Of a DNA stretch of 21,295 nt, positions 6,279-13,461 are shown piece by piece. The notes under the pieces are model-generated. The model did no database searches. It saw only the letters and a program-made list of their open reading frames with translations, and had not been told where the DNA came from. The stretch is from DTYU01 sp040757355 (GTDB lineage: Bacteria; Bacillota; Desulfotomaculia; Desulfotomaculales; Ammonificaceae), in assembly GCA_040757355.1 (NCBI GenBank), contig JBFLWY010000038.1, positions 1 to 21,295 on the forward strand, written 5' to 3'. The position numbers and the translations under genes are program-made. Numbering within the stretch: the first letter of the stretch is position 1; the number at the start of each line of letters is the position of its first letter.

Positions 6279-7499
6279 GTGATGCTGGTTTCTCGTAAGA
6301 ACTCCTCGGAGGAGCAACGCCGACACCGATCCCTGGATATCCTGTTTTCGGGAATCGCTGTCTTTCTACTAATGGCAGTACTTCTCACGTTTTTGCCGGG
6401 GTGCACAAAAGAGCGAGCAGGTGAAGACGTCCGGCAAAAGCCGCGTCCTCAACAACAAACTCAGCTATCTGAAGACCGGCTGGAGGCGGCGGACGTTCAA
6501 AAAGAGTTCACCCGTCACCTGGTAGCCTTCGTTGGGGGAGATATCCTTCCGTTCCAGGTCCGCGGATGCGACACCTGCCAGTTCCTCCAATACTCGCCTA
6601 ACGGTCGGTACCTGGCGTATATCAAAGGCGGCGACATCTGGCTCTACGACCAGCAGACGAAGCGGTCGCGCAACCTGACCCGCACGCCTCAGGTCCGTGA
6701 GTCCCATCCGGTCTGGTCGCCTGAGGGCCGCCGTATCGCCTTCTTAGCAGGTCCTACCTCTGACGATGATTCAAGTGATGGGGTGGTCCCGGCGGTGATC
6801 AACCTTGACGGCACCAACCGGCAGCAGCTGACTGAAAACTTCGGATCTTATCGGTCGGTTACCTGGTCGCCGGATGGAAAACGGATCGCCTATCCGCACC
6901 CTGAAGAAATAGGCGATACGGGTGTAGTTATTTCAGAGTTGGATGCCGCGAACCGGGTTCGGGAGGGCGCCGGCAGTGTATTATGCCCCGGAGAATTCGG
7001 CCTGGAATGGGTCTTCTTTATTTCCGCCTCCTGGTCGCCCCGCCGCCCGGAGGAGGTGGCCGTCTTTTTCACCGAATGTCGTGACGGGCCGACGCGGGAG
7101 GAGATCCTGAGCGGCCACCCCCGGAAGATCAGACAAGGTTACGCCATCCTTGACTTAGTGCAGAAGAAGACGCAGGTGATTTACGAGTTCAGGGCGCCTT
7201 TCCTTTATGGAGAGCCGGCGATCTGGCACCCGAGCGGCGATTATCTGCTGCTGCGCTTTGAACCGACACCGACGGTTCCTCCTTTCGAGAGCCGTATCGT
7301 TGACCGGTATGGCCGGGAAATAGTAACGGTGCCGGGCTTTGTGCGGGCGGTCTGGTCGCCTGACGGTAAGCAGTTTGCCTACATTGACGACTATGACGCG
7401 CACAAGGTCCACATTGCGACCTTTCCTCCTCCTGGTGGCAAAAATACCGTGGTCAAGACAATTTATTACGACGACACTGTAGAACTGATAGCGTGGTGA
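6279..7499 (+). CDS. TolB-like beta-propeller lipoprotein
   Basis: 406 residues. GTG 6279 is preferred over ATG 6282 because GGGAGG (6263-6268) is 10 bases upstream of it. An N-terminal membrane segment (about 20-40) ends in FLPGC, so Cys42 is a plausible lipobox cysteine, although the stretch before the helix is longer than in most lipoproteins. A polar linker follows. From about residue 95 onward there are WSPDGK/YSPNGR-type PD40 repeats (YSPNGRYLAYIKGGDIWLYD, VWSPEGRRIAFLAG, TWSPDGKRIAYPH, VWSPDGKQFAYIDD). These form blades of a TolB/WD40-like propeller, usually a protein-binding surface. No enzyme domain is attached. It lies in a run of exported proteins (4667-8381), so a role at the cell surface is likely but unspecified. 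Confidence 0.75.
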   Translation: MMLVSRKNSSEEQRRHRSLDILFSGIAVFLLMAVLLTFLPGCTKERAGEDVRQKPRPQQQTQLSEDRLEAADVQKEFTRHLVAFVGGDILPFQVRGCDTCQFLQYSPNGRYLAYIKGGDIWLYDQQTKRSRNLTRTPQVRESHPVWSPEGRRIAFLAGPTSDDDSSDGVVPAVINLDGTNRQQLTENFGSYRSVTWSPDGKRIAYPHPEEIGDTGVVISELDAANRVREGAGSVLCPGEFGLEWVFFISASWSPRRPEEVAVFFTECRDGPTREEILSGHPRKIRQGYAILDLVQKKTQVIYEFRAPFLYGEPAIWHPSGDYLLLRFEPTPTVPPFESRIVDRYGREIVTVPGFVRAVWSPDGKQFAYIDDYDAHKVHIATFPPPGGKNTVVKTIYYDDTVELIAW

Positions 7500-7532
7500 A
7501 AGAAGCTGGGAAGCGATAGATTCGAAAGGTGA

Positions 7533-7562
7533 TTGTCTGTAGCGCCCGATTTTTGGTATCCT
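7533..7562 (+). promoter_or_regulatory. Possible promoter of the secreted rhodanese gene
   Basis: TTGTCT (7533-7538) and TATCCT (7557-7562) with an 18-base spacer, about 50 bases before ATG 7614. Both boxes deviate from consensus, so this is tentative. Confidence 0.3.
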
Positions 7563-7613
7563 CCGCATCGCACAAGTTTAAGAAACCAGCGCCATAGAGA
7601 AAGGACGGGATTT

Positions 7614-8381
7614 ATGAGGAGATTGTGCTTGATTTTGCTACCCTGCTTTTTATTGGCTTCTGTGGCGGCATCCTGGGCCGGGGCTGCCAGCAAAAGTATC
7701 CGTATTAACGTTGACGGAGAGGATTGGGCCGCCCTTCCTCCACCTATAATGATTGAGAACCGGGCCTTCGTGCCGCTACGGACCATCGCGGAAATTCTCG
7801 GGGCAGACGTGACTTGGAACGCAGCCAGCCGGACGGTCAACCTCAGGACACCGGTAAAACAAGGAGAGCTATATTTGCAGGGATTGGGTAACCGGAGTAC
7901 AGAGCAGCCGGACATCGAGAGGAACTTCATCAGCGCGGCGGCCCTGCGCGACCTGCTTGACGACGACCGTGACGGTGACCTGGCTGACTACCGGGAAGGG
8001 CATAGTGGCGGTGATACCATTACCAACGACCCTTTAGTAGTAGATGTACGTGCCAGATGCGACTACAACGCAGCCCACATTCCGGGCGCGATTTGGATCG
8101 CTGAGGCTGCGGCTATGGGTAAAAAGGAAAAGGAGGAGGAACTGCGGCGGTTGCTGGCCAATCATGTAAACAGAGGCGGGAAAGATGAAATCGTACTCTA
8201 TTGCTATACCGGACATACAGCAGGCTTGGTAGCTGGAGTATTGGGCACGCGGGGGGTAAACATCAAGAACCTTGCTTATGGTTTTGATATCGCCTGGACC
8301 GGTGCGAAAACAGCTCCGGCGCCGCTAAGAGCTCCTGTTGAAGATAAATCCGGACGATCTTACGCCTCTGCTGGTGGCTGA
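7614..8381 (+). CDS. Secreted rhodanese with copper-amine-oxidase-N domain
   Basis: 255 residues from ATG 7614, chosen because it opens a proper signal peptide (MRRLCLILLPCFLLASVAAS, cut near WAGAA) and has AAAGGACGGG just upstream. Residues about 28-80 form a copper-amine-oxidase N-terminal-like domain (IRINVDGEDW, then NRAFVPLRTIAEILGADVTW, then SRTVNLR), a common non-catalytic wall-associated module in Clostridia. Residues about 105-232 are a rhodanese domain: VVDVRARCDYNAAHIPGAIW, the active-site loop YCYTGHTAG with Cys197 as sulfur-accepting cysteine, and the closing GFDIAW. Rhodaneses move sulfane sulfur via a Cys persulfide. An exported one must act outside the membrane, perhaps on polysulfide or thiosulfate. 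The intact CxxGHxxG loop predicts activity. Confidence 0.8.
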   Translation: MRRLCLILLPCFLLASVAASWAGAASKSIRINVDGEDWAALPPPIMIENRAFVPLRTIAEILGADVTWNAASRTVNLRTPVKQGELYLQGLGNRSTEQPDIERNFISAAALRDLLDDDRDGDLADYREGHSGGDTITNDPLVVDVRARCDYNAAHIPGAIWIAEAAAMGKKEKEEELRRLLANHVNRGGKDEIVLYCYTGHTAGLVAGVLGTRGVNIKNLAYGFDIAWTGAKTAPAPLRAPVEDKSGRSYASAGG

Positions 8382-8402
8382 GGAGGGCGGTAAACGTCCC
8401 CG

Positions 8403-8999
8403 TTGGGGATGTTGGGGATGCTGAAAATCTTCGCCACGCCGGAGGAGTTGGGTGCCATTGAGGAAGCCGGCGTCAAGCCCGGCACCGTTTTCACCGAAGA
8501 AAGCTGCGGCACGAACGCCTTAGCCTTAGCACGCGAGAACAACCGCTTGTTAGCCATCCGGGGTGAACAGCACTACTGCAAGCTTTTCAAAGACTGGTGG
8601 TGCGTCGCCGGTCCGGTGAAAGACCTTGAGGGCAAGACTATCGGCTATCTCGACATCTCGCTGGATGCGGAGAAGGAATTGGGCTTAGCCGCCGCGCACC
8701 TGCAAGCACTGGTCAATTTGATAGAAAAGGAGCTTTACCTCCGGGAACTTGAGCGAAAACTCCAGCAAACCGGAGTGCGATTACCGCCCAGCCTTGCTAT
8801 ACCCCCGGAAGTAGAGCGGGAACTTACCCCGCGCGAACAGGAAGTTGCTCAGCTTTTACTTTGCCGGTTAAGGAACAAGGAGATAGCGGAAAAACTTCGT
8901 CTAAGCATCCGCACGGTTAGGAAGCACCGCCAGAACATCTACCAAAAACTTGGTGTAAGCAGTTTAGACGGGTTACTGTCCAGATTTAATGCTGAATGA
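8403..8999 (+). CDS. Truncated GAF-LuxR regulator, paralogue of the one at 3529
   Basis: 198 residues. From LKIFATPEELGAIEEAGVKP onward it aligns without difficulty to residues 93-283 of the protein at 3529-4380. It has the same GAF signature (CGTNALALA, GEQHYC, WWCVAGPVKD) and a LuxR helix-turn-helix (LTPREQEVAQLLLCRLRNKE, recognition helix around SIRTVRKHRQNIYQKL). The first roughly 90 residues are missing: an in-frame TAA sits at 8391 and no stronger start exists upstream. Translation could begin at TTG 8403, ATG 8409 or ATG 8418, none with a well-spaced ribosome site. It may be a 5'-deleted gene fused downstream of the rhodanese gene, or a working short form. The DNA-recognition helix is much more basic than in the other copy. 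It directly precedes the half-site array and the RiPP genes. Confidence 0.7.
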   Translation: MGMLGMLKIFATPEELGAIEEAGVKPGTVFTEESCGTNALALARENNRLLAIRGEQHYCKLFKDWWCVAGPVKDLEGKTIGYLDISLDAEKELGLAAAHLQALVNLIEKELYLRELERKLQQTGVRLPPSLAIPPEVERELTPREQEVAQLLLCRLRNKEIAEKLRLSIRTVRKHRQNIYQKLGVSSLDGLLSRFNAE

Positions 9000-9184
9000 T
9001 AAAATTAGCTCCCATAGTTCCTTTAGATGGAAAACAACTACTACAAAATGTAGTAGAAACTACTACAGAATGCAATAATCTACTGCAAAATGTAGTAGAA
9101 AAATACTGCATTTTGCAGGTGGACAGGATCTATCGGGCTGGGTTAAGTTGGATTATAAGGCTGAGGCTAGAGAAAGAGATGTAA
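8996..9184 (+). CDS. Possible small peptide spanning the operator array
   Basis: A 62-residue frame starts in an ATGA overlap with the regulator stop and ends 10 bases before the next gene, which looks like translational coupling. However, its central part simply translates the DNA repeats (LLQNVVE occurs twice), and I recognise no family. The repeats are better explained as DNA sites. The frame may exist only as a ribosome bridge into the cluster, or be fortuitous. Confidence 0.25.
   Translation: MIKLAPIVPLDGKQLLQNVVETTTECNNLLQNVVEKYCILQVDRIYRAGLSWIIRLRLEKEM
9038..9121 (+). promoter_or_regulatory. Tandem array of CTACTACA/TGTAGTAG half-sites
   Basis: Eight-base half-sites alternate in orientation. 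CTACTACA is at 9038 and 9060, TGTAGTAG at 9049 and 9091, a weak TGCAATAA at 9071, CTACTGCA at 9080, then TACTGCA at 9104 and TGCAGGT at 9114. Most steps are 11 bases, because 8-base sites are separated by AAA or GAA. Neighbouring half-sites therefore form overlapping palindromes such as CTACTACA-AAA-TGTAGTAG (9038-9056). The array ends 74 bases before the first RiPP gene. The TACA...TGTA core recalls BlaI/MecI/CopY-type operators, though with a 3-base rather than 2-base centre. A LuxR-type dimer is another candidate. As RNA, the long stem 9083-9118 (one mismatch in 15) could also fold. Confidence 0.65.
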
Positions 9185-9194
9185 CAGAAAACCT

Positions 9195-10085
9195 ATGAGA
9201 ACTTATCATCCAGAGAGATCTATCCGGGTAGGCGTGTTTTGCCCTCAGTTAGGGAAGAAGGGGAAAAATTTGTTAAGAGATGATCTAACTTTTAGCCGAG
9301 CCAAGAACACCTTTGAAGTAAGTTATGAAAAAGAGTCGTACCTGGTGAAAATGGCTAACTTAGACGGTCACTTGTTTATCCAAGATTATTCCAAGGTAGA
9401 TGGGTTGGAATTGCAAATTTGGAAGGCTGCTATCGGTGTCAAAACTATCAACGATTTAATCAAGGAGATATCCTCTGATACTGACGCAGGGGAGCAAGCC
9501 AATGATGCTGATTTTAAAGAACTCATATTAAGGCTTGCAGATAAACAGTTACTGTCTATCTCCAGTTCATTTAATTATTATGAACGACCCTTGGGTAAGG
9601 ATGACCAATTAAGCGTACCTGGAATGGTCAGTGAAATTTCGTCGCGATTTTCTACTCCATACACTTTAGAGCAAACCGTTTTGCTGGAATCGCTCAGAAG
9701 ATACGAGCGGGTCGTCATGCTTTTGCATGGTAATAGCATGGAGCCAATGATTCGAGCAGGCTCCATGGTTCTCGTACGTAGCGCTAAGCCGGGATCAGTG
9801 AGGATAGGTGATGTGGTCGTCTGTTTTAAGGGAAAAGATATTATTGCCCATCGTCTGATCAAGAAAGCTTTTATAAATCATAACCTTTACATATTCACCA
9901 AAGGAGATAATTGCGGTGCACCTGACCCTCCAATGGAAGGTTGTCGTCTTGTGGCAAAGGTTTTGAAAAGAATCGAAGGGGAGGTATTTGAAAATGGCGA
10001 GAGGTTATTCTATTCACCCAAGTATCATCACCCGGGAAGAGGAAGAAGGTACACTCCTATTCAACAAAGACACAGACGATATTAA
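9195..10085 (+). CDS. RiPP recognition domain fused to S26 (SipW-like) peptidase
   Basis: 296 residues. Residues about 30-125 resemble a PqqD-type RiPP recognition element: strands, then LELQIWKAAIGVKTINDLIK, a spacer, and DFKELILRLADKQLL. These line up with LIWKHCDGAHTIDQIVE and VKSFLEILLSRKLL of the PqqD-like protein encoded next. Residues about 172-265 are an S26 signal-peptidase fold of the SipW/ER type: HGNSMEPMIRAG with nucleophile Ser181, RIGDVVVCFKGKDIIAHRL with His219 in place of the bacterial Lys, and FTKGDNCGAPDPP with Asp238. No membrane helix is visible, so it is probably cytoplasmic, unlike true signal peptidases. The inferred role is leader removal from the precursor at 13462. 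The last 25 residues are basic and overlap the next gene. The ribosome site is weak, suggesting coupling to upstream translation. Confidence 0.75.
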   Translation: MRTYHPERSIRVGVFCPQLGKKGKNLLRDDLTFSRAKNTFEVSYEKESYLVKMANLDGHLFIQDYSKVDGLELQIWKAAIGVKTINDLIKEISSDTDAGEQANDADFKELILRLADKQLLSISSSFNYYERPLGKDDQLSVPGMVSEISSRFSTPYTLEQTVLLESLRRYERVVMLLHGNSMEPMIRAGSMVLVRSAKPGSVRIGDVVVCFKGKDIIAHRLIKKAFINHNLYIFTKGDNCGAPDPPMEGCRLVAKVLKRIEGEVFENGERLFYSPKYHHPGRGRRYTPIQQRHRRY

Positions 10086-10284
10086 GTTACTCAACCAAGT
10101 AGGGTTCTTGATATGGAAACACTGCGACGGAGCACATACCATTGATCAGATTGTTGAGACACTGGCTATTCAGTATCCAGAAGTCCCGATGGATACTCTT
10201 CGAAGTGATGTTAAAAGCTTTTTGGAAATACTTCTCTCCCGGAAACTCCTTGTGCCTGCGGAAGTGAGGATCGAAAATGACTAA
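9994..10284 (+). CDS. PqqD-like RiPP recognition protein
   Basis: 96 residues from ATG 9994, selected because AGGGGAGG (9977-9984) is correctly spaced; a TTG six bases earlier is less likely. The chain has three short strands (TREEEEGTLLFNKDTDDIKL), then NQVGFLIWKHCDGAHTIDQI, and then a helix pair ending LEILLSRKLLVP. This is the winged-helix PqqD family layout. PqqD proteins bind the leader of a precursor peptide and present it to a radical SAM partner. The gene overlaps the peptidase-fusion gene upstream by 92 bases and the first radical SAM gene downstream by 8 bases, so all three are almost certainly co-translated. Confidence 0.85.
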   Translation: MARGYSIHPSIITREEEEGTLLFNKDTDDIKLLNQVGFLIWKHCDGAHTIDQIVETLAIQYPEVPMDTLRSDVKSFLEILLSRKLLVPAEVRIEND

Positions 10285-11341
10285 AATTTCAAGGGTACCT
10301 ATAACCGTTTTTCTTGAGCTAACAAAAAGGTGCAATCTTAATTGCTTACATTGTTGTGCGGATGGTGGACAGGCCAGACCCGAAGAATTATCAACTGAAG
10401 ACTGGATTGACTTTGTTAGATATCTGGCAAAATTGAAGGTTTTTCGAATAGTTATAACTGGCGGAGAACCTCTGATTAGGAACGATTTCTTCACTATTGT
10501 AAGGGAAATCAGAAAAAACCAATCTGTCGTATTGAATACCAATGCCACACTCGTAACCGACAAAATAGCTCAGCAGCTATCGCAACTTGGCATTTCTGTA
10601 ATCTCGGTTAGCATAGATGGGTCCACTCCCGAAATACATGACCGGAACAGGGGTTCAGGTTCGTTTATTAAGACTATTAAGGGAATAGAGTCGCTACTTA
10701 AGCATAATTGTCGCGTTGTAATTAACAGCGTTGTTACGAGAATTAATTATCAAGACATAGAAAACATAGTAGCACTGGCCAAGAGATTAGGCGTCGAAAA
10801 AATCGGGTTTAATCATGTACACCCTACCGGTAGAGCGCGAACTAACAAGGAACAAATTGTTCCTTCTTTGGAAGAAGACACAACAATTGCAGATGAATTG
10901 TGGAAGGTTGGGCAAAAATATGGAGCATTTGTAGGTAGTTGGTACATCGATCAGATGAAACTTTATAACAGTCCTCCGAATCCACACGGTGGAATCCGAT
11001 CTATTTCTCGATGTAGCGCCGGCAAAGAAACCATAGCAATCACCGCAAATGGGGATATAGTACCTTGCAATAACTTACAGGAGTTGGTTTGTGGCAATAT
11101 AAGGAGAAGCGATTTTGCCAGAGTGTGGCAATATTCTTCCATACTTGCCGAATTTCGGTCATTATTCAAATTGAAAGTCACTTCACTTGAAGGTTGTCAA
11201 GATTGTCACCTTGTTAGCATTTGCCCGGGGGGCTGCAGGGCAAATGCGTATCAAGAATATGGTTCTTTAACCGCTCCTGATCCTTTTTGTCGACTCAACC
11301 CTATCAATATTGAGAGGGAGTGTAAACGTGTCCATATCTAA
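10277..11341 (+). CDS. SPASM radical SAM peptide-modifying enzyme 1
   Basis: 354 residues. The radical SAM cluster motif is C19-NLN-C23-LH-C26 (CxxxCxxC). The SAM-binding GGEP motif is at about 62-65 and later TIM-barrel signatures (VSIDG, NSVVT) follow. The C-terminus is a full SPASM domain with seven cysteines (C246, C264, C307, C310, C316, C320, C338; CxxCx5CxxxC core) that hold two auxiliary Fe-S clusters. Relatives make thioether, carbon-carbon or other crosslinks in peptides after leader binding by a PqqD-like domain. ATG 10277 overlaps the PqqD gene. The neighbouring precursor has three Cys and four Trp, so Cys or Trp side chains are the likely targets; the reaction type cannot be fixed from sequence. 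Confidence 0.9.
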   Translation: MTKISRVPITVFLELTKRCNLNCLHCCADGGQARPEELSTEDWIDFVRYLAKLKVFRIVITGGEPLIRNDFFTIVREIRKNQSVVLNTNATLVTDKIAQQLSQLGISVISVSIDGSTPEIHDRNRGSGSFIKTIKGIESLLKHNCRVVINSVVTRINYQDIENIVALAKRLGVEKIGFNHVHPTGRARTNKEQIVPSLEEDTTIADELWKVGQKYGAFVGSWYIDQMKLYNSPPNPHGGIRSISRCSAGKETIAITANGDIVPCNNLQELVCGNIRRSDFARVWQYSSILAEFRSLFKLKVTSLEGCQDCHLVSICPGGCRANAYQEYGSLTAPDPFCRLNPINIERECKRVHI

Positions 11342-12428
11342 AGAAGAACTTAGGAGCATCTATTTCTATTTAACTAATGATTGTAACTTACGGTGTAAGC
11401 ATTGCTGGGTAGCCGCTGGACAAAACAAAGAAAAGGGAAAAGAAATCTCATCCGACGAGATTAAAGGTATTATTGATCAAGCAATCCCGCTAGGTTTAAA
11501 AACCATTAAACTCACTGGTGGCGAACCTCTCTTAAGGAAAGACCTTCAGGAAATACTCGAATATGCCTCAACGAGAAATCTATCTATCATCATCGAAACC
11601 AATGCTACATTGTTAAAGCCTGAACTAGCAGCATTACTTAATGAGATTAAGGTTACGGTCTCAGTAAGCTTGGATAGTCATGATCCAGAGGAACATGATT
11701 ATTTTCGTGGCGTACAAGGTTCGTTTGCTCTGGCAATAGAAGGTATTAAGAATTTACTAAAACACGATATACCTATTGAGTTAATAACATGTGTTCACAA
11801 AAGTAACTACCAAAAAGTAGATGAAATTATTAAACTGGGGCTTAGCCTGGGAATCAAGATGTTTAAATTTAACCAGATAAGCTTACTCGGAAGAGCAAAG
11901 ACGCATTTATCCAAGAACGAACTACTTACGTTCGACGAATTAATTGCGCTTAACAAGTATATCGATGAAGAACTGCCCTCCAGGTATAAAGCTCATATTG
12001 CAATGGACATGCCGTTAGCCTTTAAATCACTCCAGGCAATAAAAAATCGCAGGTTCTTTGGCTGTGGGATTAAAAATATGCTTGGCATTTTACCAAACGG
12101 CGATGTTTCTTTTTGTGGCATCGGAACCACTATAAAAGAACTGCAGTCCGATAATGTTCGGCACAAAACTATCCAGAGCATATGGGATAATAATCCAATC
12201 TTGCAGGAAATAAGAAGAGTAGTCCCTCGGGAACTCGAAGGGGTTTGTTCAATATGTATTTTCAAGAACTACTGTCAAGGACGTTGCAGGGCAGTTGCAT
12301 TCAGTCATTTTGGTTCTCTTTCTGCGCCCGTGCCCATTTGCTCTTATGCCTATGAGAGGGGTTTCTTTCCAAAAACCCGGCTAATTGAAAAGGGCAGAAT
12401 TAGTTCTCTTCAACCCCGGCCACGATAG
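11328..12428 (+). CDS. SPASM radical SAM peptide-modifying enzyme 2
   Basis: 366 residues from GTG 11328, chosen because GAGAGGGAG lies about 8 bases upstream; a TTG at 11310 is a weaker alternative. It overlaps the first radical SAM gene by 14 bases. The cluster motif is C19-NLR-C23-KH-C26, with GGEP near 64-67 and SVSLDSHD. The SPASM cysteines are C246, C263, C307, C310, C316, C320 and C338, almost exactly the same positions as in the first enzyme, so the two are diverged duplicates. Each probably installs a separate crosslink or acts on a different repeat of the core peptide. Unlike enzyme 1, it ends in a basic tail with no extra Cys. Confidence 0.9.
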   Translation: MSISKEELRSIYFYLTNDCNLRCKHCWVAAGQNKEKGKEISSDEIKGIIDQAIPLGLKTIKLTGGEPLLRKDLQEILEYASTRNLSIIIETNATLLKPELAALLNEIKVTVSVSLDSHDPEEHDYFRGVQGSFALAIEGIKNLLKHDIPIELITCVHKSNYQKVDEIIKLGLSLGIKMFKFNQISLLGRAKTHLSKNELLTFDELIALNKYIDEELPSRYKAHIAMDMPLAFKSLQAIKNRRFFGCGIKNMLGILPNGDVSFCGIGTTIKELQSDNVRHKTIQSIWDNNPILQEIRRVVPRELEGVCSICIFKNYCQGRCRAVAFSHFGSLSAPVPICSYAYERGFFPKTRLIEKGRISSLQPRPR

Positions 12429-12470
12429 GAACCTGTATCTTCAAAAAGGGTGACGCGGAGTTAGATCGCC

Positions 12471-13409
12471 ATGAAAGTAAATAAGGAATCACGACAAGTG
12501 ATACAACAGAAAGTCCAATCACTCATTTCCCTGAAAGGGACAAAAACAGTAATAGGTCTTTTATTTTATTTTTCAGCGTTTATGTTGATAGATATTCCTC
12601 TAAGTTATTTTCACAATAAGGTTTCATTTAACGATTATTATTTTGGTCAAATTTTCGACCAATTGTTATATCTCGCTGTAACTTTAGGTATAACGTGGAT
12701 ATTTATTAAATTTTGGGATAAAAGATCATTCATAAATTTGGGTCTAACAATGACCAGAAAAACATGGTTTTTTCTATGTTTTGGTATTTTTATTACAGGA
12801 ATACTATTCTCACTAGTTTTCGTTATCCAGCTTGAAGCCGGCTGGATTTCGATTAAACATTTTGGTAATCTGAGCTGCCCTCAAATATTCCCAGAAAACT
12901 GCTATAACGCAGCTTCGCAAAGTATATTGGGTTTCTTAGCGATGTTTGTTATTTATTTCTTTGGAGCAATGATTGAGGAAGTTATGATTAGAGGATATAT
13001 CCTTCAAAGTATCGAAAGGGGCTTTGGGATCATACCGGCACTCGCCATGTCATCGTTGTTATGGAGTTTCCTCCACATGAAGACTCACGTTGAACAGTTA
13101 TTATGGGGTTTTAATCTTTTTCTTACCGGCCTCTTTTTTGGTTACAGTTACATAATAACTCGCACACTTTGGGTTCCGATCGGTCTTCATCTCTTCTATA
13201 ACTTTTTCCAGGGTTCAGTATTTGGTTTTCCTGTAAGTGGAGTGCATCATCCTCCTGAATTATTTCAGATAGTGTTACAGGGTCCAAATATCGTTACCGG
13301 AGGTGATATTGGTCCAGAGGGAGGGGTATTGGTAACCATAATTACTGTACTTTTAATCGTCTTGATGGGAACTTTTTACCCCTTGAAAAGAAACCGTAGT
13401 AAAACATGA
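12471..13409 (+). CDS. CPBP-family intramembrane metalloprotease
   Basis: 312 residues with about seven hydrophobic helices. The family signature is complete: EE at 169-170 followed by VMIRG (EExxxR), FLH with His202, and HLFYN with His240 and Asn244. CPBP (Abi/CAAX-protease) proteins cut substrates within the membrane, and in bacteriocin clusters they serve as leader proteases or immunity proteins. Here the gene sits between the radical SAM genes and the precursor, so either role fits. A soluble S26 peptidase is also present, which makes immunity a real alternative. The N-terminal 71 residues are duplicated, with about 45% identity by hand alignment, in the fragment at 15492-15725. Confidence 0.85.
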   Translation: MKVNKESRQVIQQKVQSLISLKGTKTVIGLLFYFSAFMLIDIPLSYFHNKVSFNDYYFGQIFDQLLYLAVTLGITWIFIKFWDKRSFINLGLTMTRKTWFFLCFGIFITGILFSLVFVIQLEAGWISIKHFGNLSCPQIFPENCYNAASQSILGFLAMFVIYFFGAMIEEVMIRGYILQSIERGFGIIPALAMSSLLWSFLHMKTHVEQLLWGFNLFLTGLFFGYSYIITRTLWVPIGLHLFYNFFQGSVFGFPVSGVHHPPELFQIVLQGPNIVTGGDIGPEGGVLVTIITVLLIVLMGTFYPLKRNRSKT

Positions 13410-13432
13410 CTTATGAGGATGGCTAAAAAGAC

Positions 13433-13438
13433 CTACTA
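13433..13438 (+). promoter_or_regulatory. Possible -10 box in front of the precursor gene
   Basis: TACTAT (13433-13438) lies 24 bases before the precursor start, with TTATGA 17 bases upstream as a poor -35 candidate. An extra promoter would raise precursor output over that of the enzymes. Tentative. Confidence 0.25.
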
Positions 13439-13461
13439 TGTTTAGAAAGGAGGTGATTATA

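Noticed and set aside
9038..9121. CRISPR-like repeats or an insertion-sequence end
   Set aside because: The units are 8-base inverted half-sites with 3-base gaps. There are no 25-40 base repeats with unique spacers, no cas genes and no transposase.
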